Positions 50,704-59,481 of a DNA stretch of 64,000 nt are shown here, in pieces; position 1 is the stretch's first letter; each line of letters starts with the position of its first letter. Made by a program: the position numbers and the translations under genes. The DNA is from UBA6136 sp044351045 (GTDB taxonomy: Bacteria > Pseudomonadota > Gammaproteobacteria > Methylococcales > Methylococcaceae): contig JBILGM010000005.1 in the NCBI GenBank assembly GCA_044351045.1, positions 1-64,000 of the forward strand, given 5' to 3'. Below the pieces are notes generated by a model, which saw only the letters and a list, made by a program, of their open reading frames with translations, did not search any database and was not told where the DNA came from.

Positions 50704-51018
50704 GTGAGCGCATCCATCAGTCCTATACGAATCATCAAGGGCGAAACAGCCGTCTTTCAGCAGCTTTGTGACGAACTGCCCGCCGCCGTCGGGGCGCTGA
50801 TCGATAATCCGGGTGCCCCCATGGCCGGCATTACCCGGCACAGCGGCACGACGGCCTCTGCCGTGTTTTTCTCCCACCCCCATGGTGTTTATGAGTACGC
50901 ATCGGGTCCCCTTCTGTACACTCTGGAATGGTTCAGCCAGACCTTGGAGAAGAACGGCCTGCCCGCTCCGGATGACCATGCACTCAGGGCCGTCGGCTTG
51001 TCCGGCGGACGTTGCTGA
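50704..51018 (+). CDS. Hypothetical protein
   Basis: 104 residues from GTG 50704. No signal peptide. PAAVGALIDNPGAPMAGITR and GVYEYASGPLLYTLEWFSQ suggest a small soluble alpha/beta protein. No family is recognised. The 275 bp before it hold only the doubtful minus-strand frame. Confidence 0.5.
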   Translation: MSASISPIRIIKGETAVFQQLCDELPAAVGALIDNPGAPMAGITRHSGTTASAVFFSHPHGVYEYASGPLLYTLEWFSQTLEKNGLPAPDDHALRAVGLSGGRC

Positions 51019-51057
51019 GCAGTCCGGTATACAAATTCAGTGACCATCAGGAGCCGT

Positions 51058-51429
51058 ATGAATCCCGTGAAGTCAAGCTCAAGCCTGATTGCCGTAACGG
51101 TGTTGGTTTGCTTTTCACCGTTCTCGCGCGGAGCTGAACACGCCGATGAGGCGTTGAAGCATGCCGAGCAGGCGGCCCACTCGGTCGGAGATTCCAAGGC
51201 CATCAAGGAACATGCCACGGAGGCGTTGAAGCATATCGATGCGGCCAAGGCCGCCGGAGAGCCGGACAAGGAGAAACTTCAGCATCTGATCCACGGCGAG
51301 AAGGATCTTAAGCAGGCCGTGGAAGATGCAAAGCACTTCAATACACCGTCCGCCGGAACTGAAGCGGGCGATGCTGTTCATCATCTGGAAAAAGCCCAGA
51401 CGCAACCTCAGGGCAACTCTGGGAAATAA
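51058..51429 (+). CDS. SmbP-like small periplasmic metal-binding protein (second copy)
   Basis: 123 residues from ATG 51058, with AGGAG 6 bases upstream. A signal peptide (LIAVTVLVCFSPFSRGA) is followed by His-rich helices with an AxxHAxxA pattern (HADEALKHAEQAAHSV, KEHATEALKHIDAAK, QHLIHGEKDLKQAV, HHLEKAQ). It resembles the protein at 43537 in style, with more histidines per helix, and fits the SmbP metal-binding family. Confidence 0.8.
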   Translation: MNPVKSSSSLIAVTVLVCFSPFSRGAEHADEALKHAEQAAHSVGDSKAIKEHATEALKHIDAAKAAGEPDKEKLQHLIHGEKDLKQAVEDAKHFNTPSAGTEAGDAVHHLEKAQTQPQGNSGK

Positions 51430-51468
51430 GGCTGTAAAGACCGGAGCTGACTGGGCAGACGGAACGCC

Positions 51469-52263
51469 ATGCTAGGCGCCATTGCCGGGGATATCATCGG
51501 ATCGCCGTGGGAGTTCAATCGAATCAAAACTTGGGACTTTCCACTGTTTCCGGAGGGTGCCAGTTTCACGGATGACACGGTGCTGACCTGTGCCGTGGCG
51601 GATCACCTCATCAACGGCATAGACATTGTCGAAAGCCTGCGCGATTGGGTGAGAGTGGTGACGATAGACATGACCCGGGTGAGCGGCTATGGTCAGCGAT
51701 TCATGCGCTGGGTGTCGGCCCCAACGCCACAACCGCCTTATGGTAGCTATGGCAACGGCGGGGCCATGCGGGTCTCGCCCTGTGCCTGGCTTTCTCCGGA
51801 TCTCGAATCGCTGCGCTTCAATACCGTCAATGTGACCGAAGTCACTCATGATCATCCAGAAGGCATCAGGGGCGCACTGGCCACGGCGGAAGCGATCTGG
51901 TTTGCCCGCAAGGGGGTTTCGTCGACGTGGCTGCGAAGGCATATCGCCGATTCGTATGGCTACGATATGGACCGAACGGTGAACGACATCGGACAGGTCC
52001 ATGTTCGTAATGAAACCAGCCAGGACACCGTGCCCGAGTCCATCATTTGTGCGCTGGAGGCCAGCAGTTTCGAAGAGGCGGTGCGCAATGCCGTTTCGTT
52101 GGGTGGCGATACTGACACCATGGCCTCCATTGCGGGGGCGATTGCCGAGGCGAGCTTTGGGGTGCCGACCGGGATTGAGGTCGAAGTCAGGCGCCGGCTT
52201 GATCCGGTGATTCTGGAAATGCTCGACACTTTTCTGCAGCGAACCAAACCTTTCCGTGGCTAA
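51469..52263 (+). CDS. ADP-ribosylglycohydrolase family protein (DraG/ARH-like)
   Basis: 264 residues, the usual single-domain length. Metal-binding motifs are visible: GAIAGDIIGSPWE near the start, FTDDTVLTCAVADHL (about 34-48), SYGNGGAMRV, and SLGGDTDTMASIAGAI near the C-terminus. The family removes ADP-ribose from arginine or acts on ADP-ribosylated small molecules. The substrate is unknown; no ADP-ribosyltransferase gene is visible nearby. The start follows the SmbP-like gene by 39 bases. Confidence 0.92.
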   Translation: MLGAIAGDIIGSPWEFNRIKTWDFPLFPEGASFTDDTVLTCAVADHLINGIDIVESLRDWVRVVTIDMTRVSGYGQRFMRWVSAPTPQPPYGSYGNGGAMRVSPCAWLSPDLESLRFNTVNVTEVTHDHPEGIRGALATAEAIWFARKGVSSTWLRRHIADSYGYDMDRTVNDIGQVHVRNETSQDTVPESIICALEASSFEEAVRNAVSLGGDTDTMASIAGAIAEASFGVPTGIEVEVRRRLDPVILEMLDTFLQRTKPFRG

Positions 52264-52298
52264 TGCCTTCATTCCCCCACTTTGAAAGGAGGTACTTG

Positions 52299-53075
52299 AT
52301 GCACAACTCAAGGCTGTTTCTTGTTGCGCTGGTCTCCCTGCTGCTATCCCATGGCGCCAGTGCCGTTTGTTCGAGGAATGAACCTGGATATCTGTGGAAT
52401 TTTGTGGGCGATTTGTCCAAGGATCTGCGCATCAAAATGACGCTTGTCTTCAGTGGTACAGAACTCAAGGGCCGCTATGTCTATGCTTCAGCGCTCAAGG
52501 ACATCGAGCTGAAGGGTCACGTCAAGGAGGGTAGGGAGGTTGTTGTCGATGAGTTGGATGCGGACGGGCAGGTGACCGGGCAATTCGTAGGACAGTTCGT
52601 TGAACAAGATCCACGCCGCATTTACGGAGATTCGAGGCTGGAATGCGAAGTGATGGTGGGAACCTGGCAGAAACGAGGTTCGGCTCAGAAGCGACCCTTC
52701 TATGTACATTCGGTGGATGCGACAGCGGGCAGTCTATCCCGTCGTTATGGCCTTGTCGGGGCAGCCAATGATGACCTGATTAACCGCAATGCCCAACGAT
52801 TCTGGGAAGGCGTCAAGCGGGGGGATAAAACGGCGGTTGCACAGCAGGTTCGTTATCCAATCAAGGTCACGATGGGCAAACGGCTGAACACACTGCGGTC
52901 AGCTGCCGAGTTTGTGAAACAGTACGACACTCTTATCACGCCCTCCACCCGGGCGGCGATAATCGACGACATCCCCCGATACATGTTCGTGCGTGACGAA
53001 GGCATCATGCTGGCAAACGGCATTGTCTGGTTCGGCGCGGATGGCAAGGTTATCTCTCTTATGCCCCTGCCATGA
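52299..53075 (+). CDS. Exported hypothetical protein with an NTF2-like C-terminus
   Basis: 258 residues from ATG 52299, preceded by AAAGGAGGT, one of the best ribosome-binding sites in the window; an upstream extension is rejected. A signal peptide (LFLVALVSLLLSHGASA) precedes a beta-rich N-terminal half (LSKDLRIKMTLVFSGTELKG). The C-terminal half (RFWEGVKRGDKTAVAQQVRYPI ... NGIVWFGADGKVISL) looks like an NTF2/SnoaL-like fold. Function unknown. Confidence 0.75.
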   Translation: MHNSRLFLVALVSLLLSHGASAVCSRNEPGYLWNFVGDLSKDLRIKMTLVFSGTELKGRYVYASALKDIELKGHVKEGREVVVDELDADGQVTGQFVGQFVEQDPRRIYGDSRLECEVMVGTWQKRGSAQKRPFYVHSVDATAGSLSRRYGLVGAANDDLINRNAQRFWEGVKRGDKTAVAQQVRYPIKVTMGKRLNTLRSAAEFVKQYDTLITPSTRAAIIDDIPRYMFVRDEGIMLANGIVWFGADGKVISLMPLP

Positions 53076-53188
53076 GGTATCGATGGGATGTTGGTAACCT
53101 ATTGATTTACCCTTCATCGTCTTGCCGAATCGTTTAACGTTCTGCGACTCTTAACCCTACATCCTTGGAATTTTGATGGAGAATTGTG

Positions 53189-53482
53189 ATGTACGTTTAC
53201 AAAGTGGATGAACTGGATCTCTACCGGTTAAAGAAGGCGGAGACCGATCGAGAGCGGGTGCAGGTGATGGAGGAGGCGGTTGCCAAGGCCGTGGAGAAAG
53301 CGCAGATGAATTATCTGCTGATCTGCCTGATGGTGGCCGTTTCGATGGTCGTATTGCTGCAGTCACTGGCCATGATGGACCTCAATCCGGTGCCTGTAGC
53401 TTCTTTCAAATGGTGCATCCTGGTCGCGACGATCCTGATTGTTCTGCCCTGGCAGTTGCGACGAATCAAGCTGCTTGCGTGA
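53189..53482 (+). CDS. Small membrane protein
   Basis: 97 residues from ATG 53189 with GGAG upstream. A charged N-terminal helix (LYRLKKAETDRERVQVMEEA) is followed by two membrane segments (about 42-62 and 72-90). No family is recognised. Confidence 0.6.
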   Translation: MYVYKVDELDLYRLKKAETDRERVQVMEEAVAKAVEKAQMNYLLICLMVAVSMVVLLQSLAMMDLNPVPVASFKWCILVATILIVLPWQLRRIKLLA

Positions 53483-53512
53483 GTAGTCGGTTTTATAAGG
53501 TGGCATGAATCC

Positions 53513-54271
53513 ATGACAGGATTTACAGCCGCATCTTCTGTCATGATGCGAGTCCTCCTGCTGCTTGGTCTTTGGTGCACGTCATCCTGGGTATCGGCCG
53601 CGGGTTACCGTGGTCTGCCACTCCCGACCAACCTGATTGCCTTCGACGATCCAGTGGGACAGGAGATGTTGCTGCGAAGTGGTTACAAAGACGATTTCTG
53701 GACCCTGAATCGCTGGTTTCTCTCCCAGGAGGCACCTGCCTACTGTGGCATCGCGGCCAGTGTCATGGTGCTGAATGCCCTCGGAATCCCGGCGCCGCCG
53801 GCCGCAGACCCAGGGCAGCCGGCGCTATTCACCCAACAGAATTTCTTTACCGACCAAGTCGCCCGTGTGCTAACGCCCGAGCAAGTCAGTCATCGGGGCG
53901 TGACGCTGGATGGACTTGCGGCGGCATTAAAGACCTTTCCCCTCGATGTCCGGGTGACTCATGCGCGCCCCGGCGGGCTTTACGCTTTCATCAACCAAGC
54001 CAAGCGGGTGCTCCAGGCCGGTCATGGTTACCTTATCGTCAACTATCTTCGGAGCGCCCTGGGTCAGCAAACTTATGGGCATTTTTCACCCGTGGCAGCT
54101 TATGATGAAGTGCGTGACCGGTTTCTGATCCTTGATGTGGCCCGCTATAAATATCCTCCCGTCTGGGTCCGGTCGGAAGAGCTTTTCGCCGCTATGCAGG
54201 CCTATGATCGGGGCGCCAAGGCGCCCCGGGGCTATCTTATTCTAGCCGAACGAAGAGCAGAGAGAGGCTAG
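53513..54271 (+). CDS. Bacterial phytochelatin synthase-like cysteine peptidase
   Basis: 252 residues: signal peptide, then a phytochelatin synthase domain of the papain-like clan. The triad is visible: Cys78 in APAYCGIAASVMVLNAL, His190 in YGHFSPVAAYDE and Asp208 in LILDVARYKYPPVWV. Bacterial single-domain members (as in Nostoc) cleave glycine from glutathione and make little phytochelatin. The signal peptide predicts a periplasmic location, so the natural substrate may be periplasmic glutathione or metal-thiol conjugates. SmbP-like and YbjQ-like genes nearby support a metal role. Confidence 0.9.
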   Translation: MTGFTAASSVMMRVLLLLGLWCTSSWVSAAGYRGLPLPTNLIAFDDPVGQEMLLRSGYKDDFWTLNRWFLSQEAPAYCGIAASVMVLNALGIPAPPAADPGQPALFTQQNFFTDQVARVLTPEQVSHRGVTLDGLAAALKTFPLDVRVTHARPGGLYAFINQAKRVLQAGHGYLIVNYLRSALGQQTYGHFSPVAAYDEVRDRFLILDVARYKYPPVWVRSEELFAAMQAYDRGAKAPRGYLILAERRAERG

Positions 54272-54406
54272 GGCGACAATCCTTGAGTCGATGCGATTGT
54301 GCTCGCCTTGCGACACTCCAACCCAAGGTCCTCATGTTGGCCGTCGATGTGTTTTGAGTGACAACTAAAGTGGTTGAAGGTGGGATGAGACGGGTTGAGA
54401 GACATA

Positions 54407-54979
54407 ATGGATAGGGCTCAGGGCTTGCCAGGCCCCGGCAATGCGCTTTTGGTAATCGATGTTCAGAACGATTTTCTGCCCGGTGGCGCCCTCGCCGTGC
54501 CTCGGGGTGATGACATCCTAGACCCCGTGAATCGGTGGATGACCTGTTTCGCCGAAGCCGGACTTCCCCTTTTTGCGACGCGGGATTGTCACCCGCCCGA
54601 TCATTGTTCCTTCCAGGCGCAGGGCGGTCCTTGGCCGATCCATTGCGTCAAGGGATCCTGGGGAGCCGATTTTCCCGTGGCGTTGCAAATGCCTCCCACC
54701 GTCCGCATCGTGGATAAACCCGACTCCCGGGATAAAGAAACCTATTCGGCATTCAGCGGCACAGCACTGAATGGTGCGCTTCGGTCCCAAAGAATCGATC
54801 ATCTTTGGATCGGCGGATTGGCGACGGAATACTGCGTGATGAATACGGTGTTGGATGCCCTGCTGCTGTTTTACCGGGTCACGCTGCTTAGCGAAGCTAT
54901 GCGTGCCGTCAATGTCCAGGCCGCGGATGGCGAGAATGCTATTCAACTGATGGTTGCCCAGGGCGCCACCTTGAGGTGA
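54407..54979 (+). CDS. Isochorismatase/nicotinamidase-like hydrolase
   Basis: 190 residues from ATG 54407; a TTG at 54395 would add four residues. Nicotinamidase motifs: LLVIDVQNDFLPGGALAVPR (catalytic Asp), TRDCHPPDHCSFQ (metal site), the lysine in DKETYSAF, and GLATEYCVMNTVLDAL with the nucleophilic cysteine. This is the PncA pattern, so conversion of nicotinamide to nicotinate in NAD salvage is likely. It is preceded by a 135-bp spacer. Confidence 0.88.
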   Translation: MDRAQGLPGPGNALLVIDVQNDFLPGGALAVPRGDDILDPVNRWMTCFAEAGLPLFATRDCHPPDHCSFQAQGGPWPIHCVKGSWGADFPVALQMPPTVRIVDKPDSRDKETYSAFSGTALNGALRSQRIDHLWIGGLATEYCVMNTVLDALLLFYRVTLLSEAMRAVNVQAADGENAIQLMVAQGATLR

Positions 54980-55072
54980 GTCAACTGACCGGATAAACAC
55001 CATATATCCGCAAAACTTCTCCGGTATCATCCGGCTATTAAAACCCTATCCACAAGCCAGGTTTTTAACTTT

Positions 55073-55708
55073 ATGGATCTGATTGAAAGACTGAACTGGC
55101 GCTATGCCGCCAAGAAGATGAACCCCACAAGAAAGGTGCCGGAAGAAAAGGTCAACCGAATCCTTGAGGCCGCCCGTCTCGCGCCGACTTCCAGCGGACT
55201 GCAACCCTACGAGATATGGGTCGTGACCAATTCTGAGTTGCGAGAGCGCATCAAGTCGGTCTCCTGGAATCAGGGTCAGGTCACCGATTGTTCCCATTTG
55301 CTGGTTTTCGCCGCCTGGGACAATTACACACCCGAGCGCATCAATATGATGTTTGACCTCACCAATATTGTGCGCGGCTCCAAGAATGAGGGGTGGGAGA
55401 ATTACCGTCAGCAACTTCTGTCGGGCTATCCTCCACGGGCTCCTGAGGTTAACCATGAGCACGCCGCGCGGCAGGCCTACATGGGCCTCATGGCGGCAGT
55501 TACGGCGGCGGCTTTTGAGGAAGTCGATTGCACACCGATGGAGGGATTCGAACCCTCTGCCGTGGATGAGATTCTGAATCTGAGGGACCGCGGCCTTCGG
55601 AGTGTCCTCATGCTGCCTTTGGGCTACCGCGAAGCGGATAAGGATTGGCTGGTCAACCTGAAGAAAGTCCGCCGTCCGATGGAGCAGTTTGTCACGCGCA
55701 TTGACTGA
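55073..55708 (+). CDS. Nitroreductase family protein (NfsB-like)
   Basis: 211-residue FMN-dependent oxidoreductase of the nitroreductase fold. Motifs: LNWRYAAKKM (FMN phosphate site), EAARLAPTSSGLQPYEIWVV, and LRSVLMLPLGYREADKDWL near the C-terminus. It probably uses NAD(P)H; physiological substrates could be quinones or nitro compounds. It stands alone between the nicotinamidase-like gene and the YbjQ-like gene. Confidence 0.92.
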   Translation: MDLIERLNWRYAAKKMNPTRKVPEEKVNRILEAARLAPTSSGLQPYEIWVVTNSELRERIKSVSWNQGQVTDCSHLLVFAAWDNYTPERINMMFDLTNIVRGSKNEGWENYRQQLLSGYPPRAPEVNHEHAARQAYMGLMAAVTAAAFEEVDCTPMEGFEPSAVDEILNLRDRGLRSVLMLPLGYREADKDWLVNLKKVRRPMEQFVTRID

Positions 55709-55773
55709 CGTTTCTCAACAAACGAGCTGCCGCACGACTCGTTGGCGGCGAATGAATCGATGCAGGAGCACCC

Positions 55774-56097
55774 ATGATCACCATCACTACAACACCTTCG
55801 ATTGAAGGCAAGAGGATCACCCGATACTGCGGTATCGTCTGCGGTGAAGCCATTCTGGGCGCCAATCTGTTCAAGGACATTTTTGCCGGCATACGCGATC
55901 TGGTCGGTGGCCGCTCCCAAACCTACGAAAAGGAACTGCAGCGTGCCCGTGATATTGCGCTGCGGGAATTGGAGGAGCGGGCGTTGGAGTTGGGTGCGAA
56001 TGCAGTCATCGGCGTAGACCTTGACTACGAAGTCCTCGGCCAAACCAATGGCATGCTGATGGTGTCCGCCAGCGGCACCGCTGTTGTGGTCGAATGA
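55774..56097 (+). CDS. YbjQ-family (UPF0145) protein
   Basis: 107 residues of the YbjQ/UPF0145 family, which form homo-oligomeric rings and are annotated as putative heavy-metal-binding. Typical sequence: TTTPSIEGKRITRYCGIVCGEAILGANLF, RDLVGGRSQTYEKEL and GANAVIGVDLDYEVLG. AGGAG lies 6 bases before the ATG. The true function is unknown. Confidence 0.95.
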   Translation: MITITTTPSIEGKRITRYCGIVCGEAILGANLFKDIFAGIRDLVGGRSQTYEKELQRARDIALRELEERALELGANAVIGVDLDYEVLGQTNGMLMVSASGTAVVVE

Positions 56098-56165
56098 ATG
56101 GAGTGTCTGTCGCCCAATTCATCCCGTTTTACCAACCAACTTCACCTTGGAGTTACAAGATCAAC

Positions 56166-57836
56166 ATGAAAAATCTGCGTAGCCTGGTGGCCCTTAGCTC
56201 AATCATCGCCATCTTCACCAGTACTTCGGTCTTGGCGGACATGTCCGTTGGCGGAGTCGACGCTCGCGAGGGAGGTATGGGGTTTCACAAATGGATGGAG
56301 CCCATGGTGGAGGACAGCGAACCTCGCCATGAAAGCCATGGCGATGTGATTCTTGGCCATGCTGATGAACTGCGGTTGACGGATGAACAGATGGGCAGGA
56401 TCTACCACATACATCAGGCCAACCAACACCTTATCAAAGATATCAGCCAGAGCGCGGCGAGTCAGTCAAAGCTCATCATCGAGGGCCAACGTGTCGCCGA
56501 AGTGCCGGTCGTGAATGGCATGTGGAGATACACCCTGCCTACCGGGGCGGCACTCGCTGCCGGCGGTCACATGATCGCCGCCCAAGCAGTCGACGCGTCG
56601 GCCAAGGTGGGAAGCCTCTCCAATCCGCTGGCGGTCAAGATCGAGACGACGGCGCCGAATGCTCCGACGATTCGCCTAGGGAATGCCTCGGATACCGGCA
56701 CGAAGAGGGATGGAAAGACGACCGACAGCGTCCCCATCTTCCGTGGAAGGGCGGAGCCCGGCGTGTGGGTGAACGTGTCGATCGACGGCTTGTCTGCCGG
56801 ACGGGTGAGAAGCCATACCAAATCGGGGGCTTGGTCGTTCGCCGCGCCGCGGCTTGCTAACGGCGTGCACGACGTCAACGCGGTGGCGGAGAACCGTGCC
56901 GGACTCCAGAGTGCCGCGACAAGCTTCCAGGTGACTGTCAATGGCGAGCGGACCGTGATGCTCGATGCCTCGGGCGGGCAGGCCATTACACTGATGGCGT
57001 CGCACCTTTTGGGCCAGAGATCCCAGGGCTTCATCGTCACCCGGGTGCACAGTGGCACCCTGCAGAAGTGGGTGGCGGCCGCTAGTGCCTGGAGGACGAT
57101 TTCGGCCCAAACGTCCACCAACCCCTCGCTTAGTTTCCCAAAACTCGCAGAATTGGGAGCCACTGGCAACGCCGCTAAGCTCCGCACCATCTCGTTCACC
57201 GACACCGTCCGGTGGATACCTGCAAGCGGTAACGTCGGCACTGCGCCGGCATTCACCCTCTTACCCTTGGACAAGGCGGGCGGCGCGATCGCTTTGCCTC
57301 CGCAGCCAGGCACGGTGCCGGGCAAGGTCGAGGACATTATCATCGGTGACTGTTGCAGGGGCCTTGGAACCAGGATCATGTGGAATGCCCCGCCTGACGG
57401 CTGCGACTGCCGGAGTACACGATACTCGATCGAGGTGATCCTCGTGAATGGAAGGACTTTCCTCTACAACGTGCCGTCCACCGTCCACACAGGCTCAAGC
57501 GGCTTCGGCTGCGGGAGTACACGATACTCGATCGAGGTGATCCTCGAGAGTGGAAGGACATTCCCCTACAACGTGCCCTCCACCGTCCACATAGGCTCAA
57601 GCGCGGAAGATGGAGCGGTCGTCAGTTTTAGTATCTGGGGTGCCACCACGACGGGCGCCGGAGAAGTGCAGACTTCATCCAGTACGTCTTCATTCGCGGC
57701 GGCTAGTCGTTCTTCATGCAACACCTGCAACCCGAGTTCCTGCCCCCCGGATATATGCTCAGGTTATGGAACACCCGTCTGCTGTCCGTCGGGCTCAGGC
57801 AGCACGACGTGCTGCGCGACGGGAGGGGGCCGGTGA
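56166..57836 (+). CDS. Chimeric exported protein: Spy-like N-terminus fused to Ig-like domains and a Cys-rich tail
   Basis: 556 residues from ATG 56166 after a signal peptide (VALSSIIAIFTSTSVLA). Residues about 60-93 (ILGHADELRLTDEQMGRIYH, IHQANQHLIKDI) are the N-terminal half of a Spy/CpxP (LTxxQ) protein. From about residue 100 the sequence changes to Ig-like repeats (LIIEGQRVAEVPVVNGMWRY; FRGRAEPGVWVNVSIDG), the first lacking its initial strands. A 34-residue tandem duplication lies near 416-484, and a Cys-rich tail ends the protein (CNTCNPSSCPPD, CCPSG, CCATG). The other half of a Spy-like protein lies downstream at about 58105-58306. The gene looks like a Spy-like gene split by an Ig-domain cassette. 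Confidence 0.7.
   Translation: MKNLRSLVALSSIIAIFTSTSVLADMSVGGVDAREGGMGFHKWMEPMVEDSEPRHESHGDVILGHADELRLTDEQMGRIYHIHQANQHLIKDISQSAASQSKLIIEGQRVAEVPVVNGMWRYTLPTGAALAAGGHMIAAQAVDASAKVGSLSNPLAVKIETTAPNAPTIRLGNASDTGTKRDGKTTDSVPIFRGRAEPGVWVNVSIDGLSAGRVRSHTKSGAWSFAAPRLANGVHDVNAVAENRAGLQSAATSFQVTVNGERTVMLDASGGQAITLMASHLLGQRSQGFIVTRVHSGTLQKWVAAASAWRTISAQTSTNPSLSFPKLAELGATGNAAKLRTISFTDTVRWIPASGNVGTAPAFTLLPLDKAGGAIALPPQPGTVPGKVEDIIIGDCCRGLGTRIMWNAPPDGCDCRSTRYSIEVILVNGRTFLYNVPSTVHTGSSGFGCGSTRYSIEVILESGRTFPYNVPSTVHIGSSAEDGAVVSFSIWGATTTGAGEVQTSSSTSSFAAASRSSCNTCNPSSCPPDICSGYGTPVCCPSGSGSTTCCATGGGR
57413..57602 (+). repeat. In-frame 102-bp tandem duplication
   Basis: GAGTACACGATACTCGATCG begins at 57413 and again at 57515, a period of 102 bp or 34 codons. 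The copies encode STRYSIEVIL...GRTF.YNVPSTVH.GSS with a few substitutions, so the duplication is older than the last mutations. Confidence 0.9.
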
Positions 57837-57988
57837 TTTTTCACACTTTGACCGCGACCGCTGGGAGCGGTCACAGCAGAAGCTGAAGGAGCGAGCCGGC
57901 TCAGACCGGCAAGCGGAAGGCTTCCGATCCCGGTGCTTATCCCCTTGTGGTTCGGGTCTGCGACCTAACAGAAGGCTGCTTCTCCGTG

Positions 57989-58306
57989 ATGCATGGCACC
58001 GTTCGCAAGGACCGCGGACCGGTTGACCGATCTAACGCTGCGGGCGTCCATGAAGTCGCAAGGGCAACACTGCCACCACAACACGGTGAATGCCGGGAGA
58101 AGGTGAACGACGCCACCGCGTGGGCGCATGAGATATTTCTCGACCCGTCCAGAGATGAGGCCGCGATCAGGCAAGCTGCCAAAGCCCATTGCGCGGCTTT
58201 CGACGAACTGCTCGATACCGCACTCGAGACACGTAAAGACATCAACGCCGTTTTGAATGCGGATCAGTTGGCGAAGCTGCCCGCATTGAAACCGACGCCA
58301 AAGTAA
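57989..58306 (+). pseudogene. C-terminal half of a Spy/CpxP-like protein, separated from its N-terminus
   Basis: The frame ending at 58306 has TAWAHEIFLDPSRDEAAIRQ, AHCAAFDELLDTALETRKDI and NAVLNADQLAKLPAL. This is the second half of a Spy/CpxP-type protein, with the second L-x-x-x-Q. The upstream part of the frame has no family sequence. Start codons at 57989 (ATG) or 57947 (GTG) could allow expression, but no ribosome-binding site is obvious. The matching N-terminal half lies at about 56340-56445. Confidence 0.6.
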
Positions 58307-58456
58307 GACTGGTCTTTGCGATAGGCTAGTGACCTATCCATCCTTTCGTATCCTGGACGTTAGAGAGATCGGTCCACCAAGGCACCGAACCCACTTCCAC
58401 TGCTTTCAACGGCAGTTCCTTCGGGAGGAGTACGAAGAGGGGGTGGGAATGGAGGG

Positions 58457-58903
58457 TCAACGACCGCTGCATGATGGTTTATCTTTTTGACGGTACATCA
58501 CGATGGCACCCGCCATGAAGGTAAGCGCGCAGATTGTCAGATAGATAATCATGGGTTGAAGTCCACCCCACTGGGCTTGGGAGGGCAAATAGCCCACGCT
58601 GTTGAAGCGGATAGCAAAGGTGCCCACCAAGGCAACAATCGGTATCGCCGCCAGCATGATCATGGCCAGTCCCCGGGCAAAAATCCCCATCAGGATAAGC
58701 ATGATCCCGGTCTCGAAATTCGAAATCCCAAATGCGCCGAGCAATCGCAGCTGATCGCTGGCCGTGCTGCCGGTCAAATCCAATACGGCAATGTGGGTTG
58801 CGGAATAATGCAACAGGATCGTGTGCATGAAGCCACGAACCAGATCATAGCTGCCCAGCAAGATGGTAACGACCGAAATGAAAGCGGGAATGCGGGTATT
58901 CAT
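58457..58903 (-). CDS. Small multi-pass membrane protein
   Basis: 148 residues from ATG 58903; a longer frame reaches across the trxC start and is rejected. Four membrane segments (FISVVTILLGSYDLV; IMLILMGIFARGLAMIMLAA; IPIVALVGTFAIRF; PMIIYLTICALTFMAGAIVM). No family is recognised. It is divergent from trxC with a 143-bp spacer. Confidence 0.6.
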   Translation of the reverse strand: MNTRIPAFISVVTILLGSYDLVRGFMHTILLHYSATHIAVLDLTGSTASDQLRLLGAFGISNFETGIMLILMGIFARGLAMIMLAAIPIVALVGTFAIRFNSVGYLPSQAQWGGLQPMIIYLTICALTFMAGAIVMYRQKDKPSCSGR

Positions 58904-59046
58904 CAAGATTTTGTTCACGGTTGCGGAGACGCTGGTCTGATGCGTTGAGTTGAGGGGTGATCGAGTCGCATGCGCTGTGTCTTCTTGTTCTATGCACAAG
59001 AAGACACAACAATACAGGAATTTGATTGCAACTTTCCGTTTCCGAA

Positions 59047-59481
59047 ATGACTGAATCCCTCCATCTCGTCTGTCCTTCATGCAACGCCGTCAATCGGCTT
59101 CCTTCCACCAAACTGGCAGAACATCCCGTGTGCGGGAATTGTCGCCAGCCTCTTTTCAGTGGTCATCCGGTGGAGCTGAACAGCGGTAACCTTGCCCGGC
59201 ACCTCCAGCGGAATGATATTCCCGTATTGGTGGATTTCTGGGTGCCCTGGTGTGGTCCATGCAAAACGATGGCACCCCAGTTTGCAAAGGCCGCCGGTAC
59301 CCTGGAGCCGCGATTTCGGCTGGCCAAGATCAATACTGAAGCGGAGCTTGAACTGGGCGGACAATTTGGTATCCGCAGTATTCCGACTCTGGTTCTGTTC
59401 CGCGCTGGTCGGGAAGTCGCCCGGCAATCCGGTGCGATGGGCGCGCAGGACATCATCCGCTGGGCGGAGAGCCAACGCTGA
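59047..59481 (+). CDS. trxC: Thioredoxin 2 with N-terminal zinc ribbon
   Basis: 144 residues from ATG 59047. The zinc ribbon uses Cys9, Cys12, Cys29 and Cys32 (CPSC...CGNC). The thioredoxin fold follows with the active site WCGPC (Cys69, Cys72) and the cis-proline SIPTLVLF. This is the TrxC type, which helps in oxidative stress. The stop overlaps the start of the RDD remnant by one base. Confidence 0.95.
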   Translation: MTESLHLVCPSCNAVNRLPSTKLAEHPVCGNCRQPLFSGHPVELNSGNLARHLQRNDIPVLVDFWVPWCGPCKTMAPQFAKAAGTLEPRFRLAKINTEAELELGGQFGIRSIPTLVLFRAGREVARQSGAMGAQDIIRWAESQR

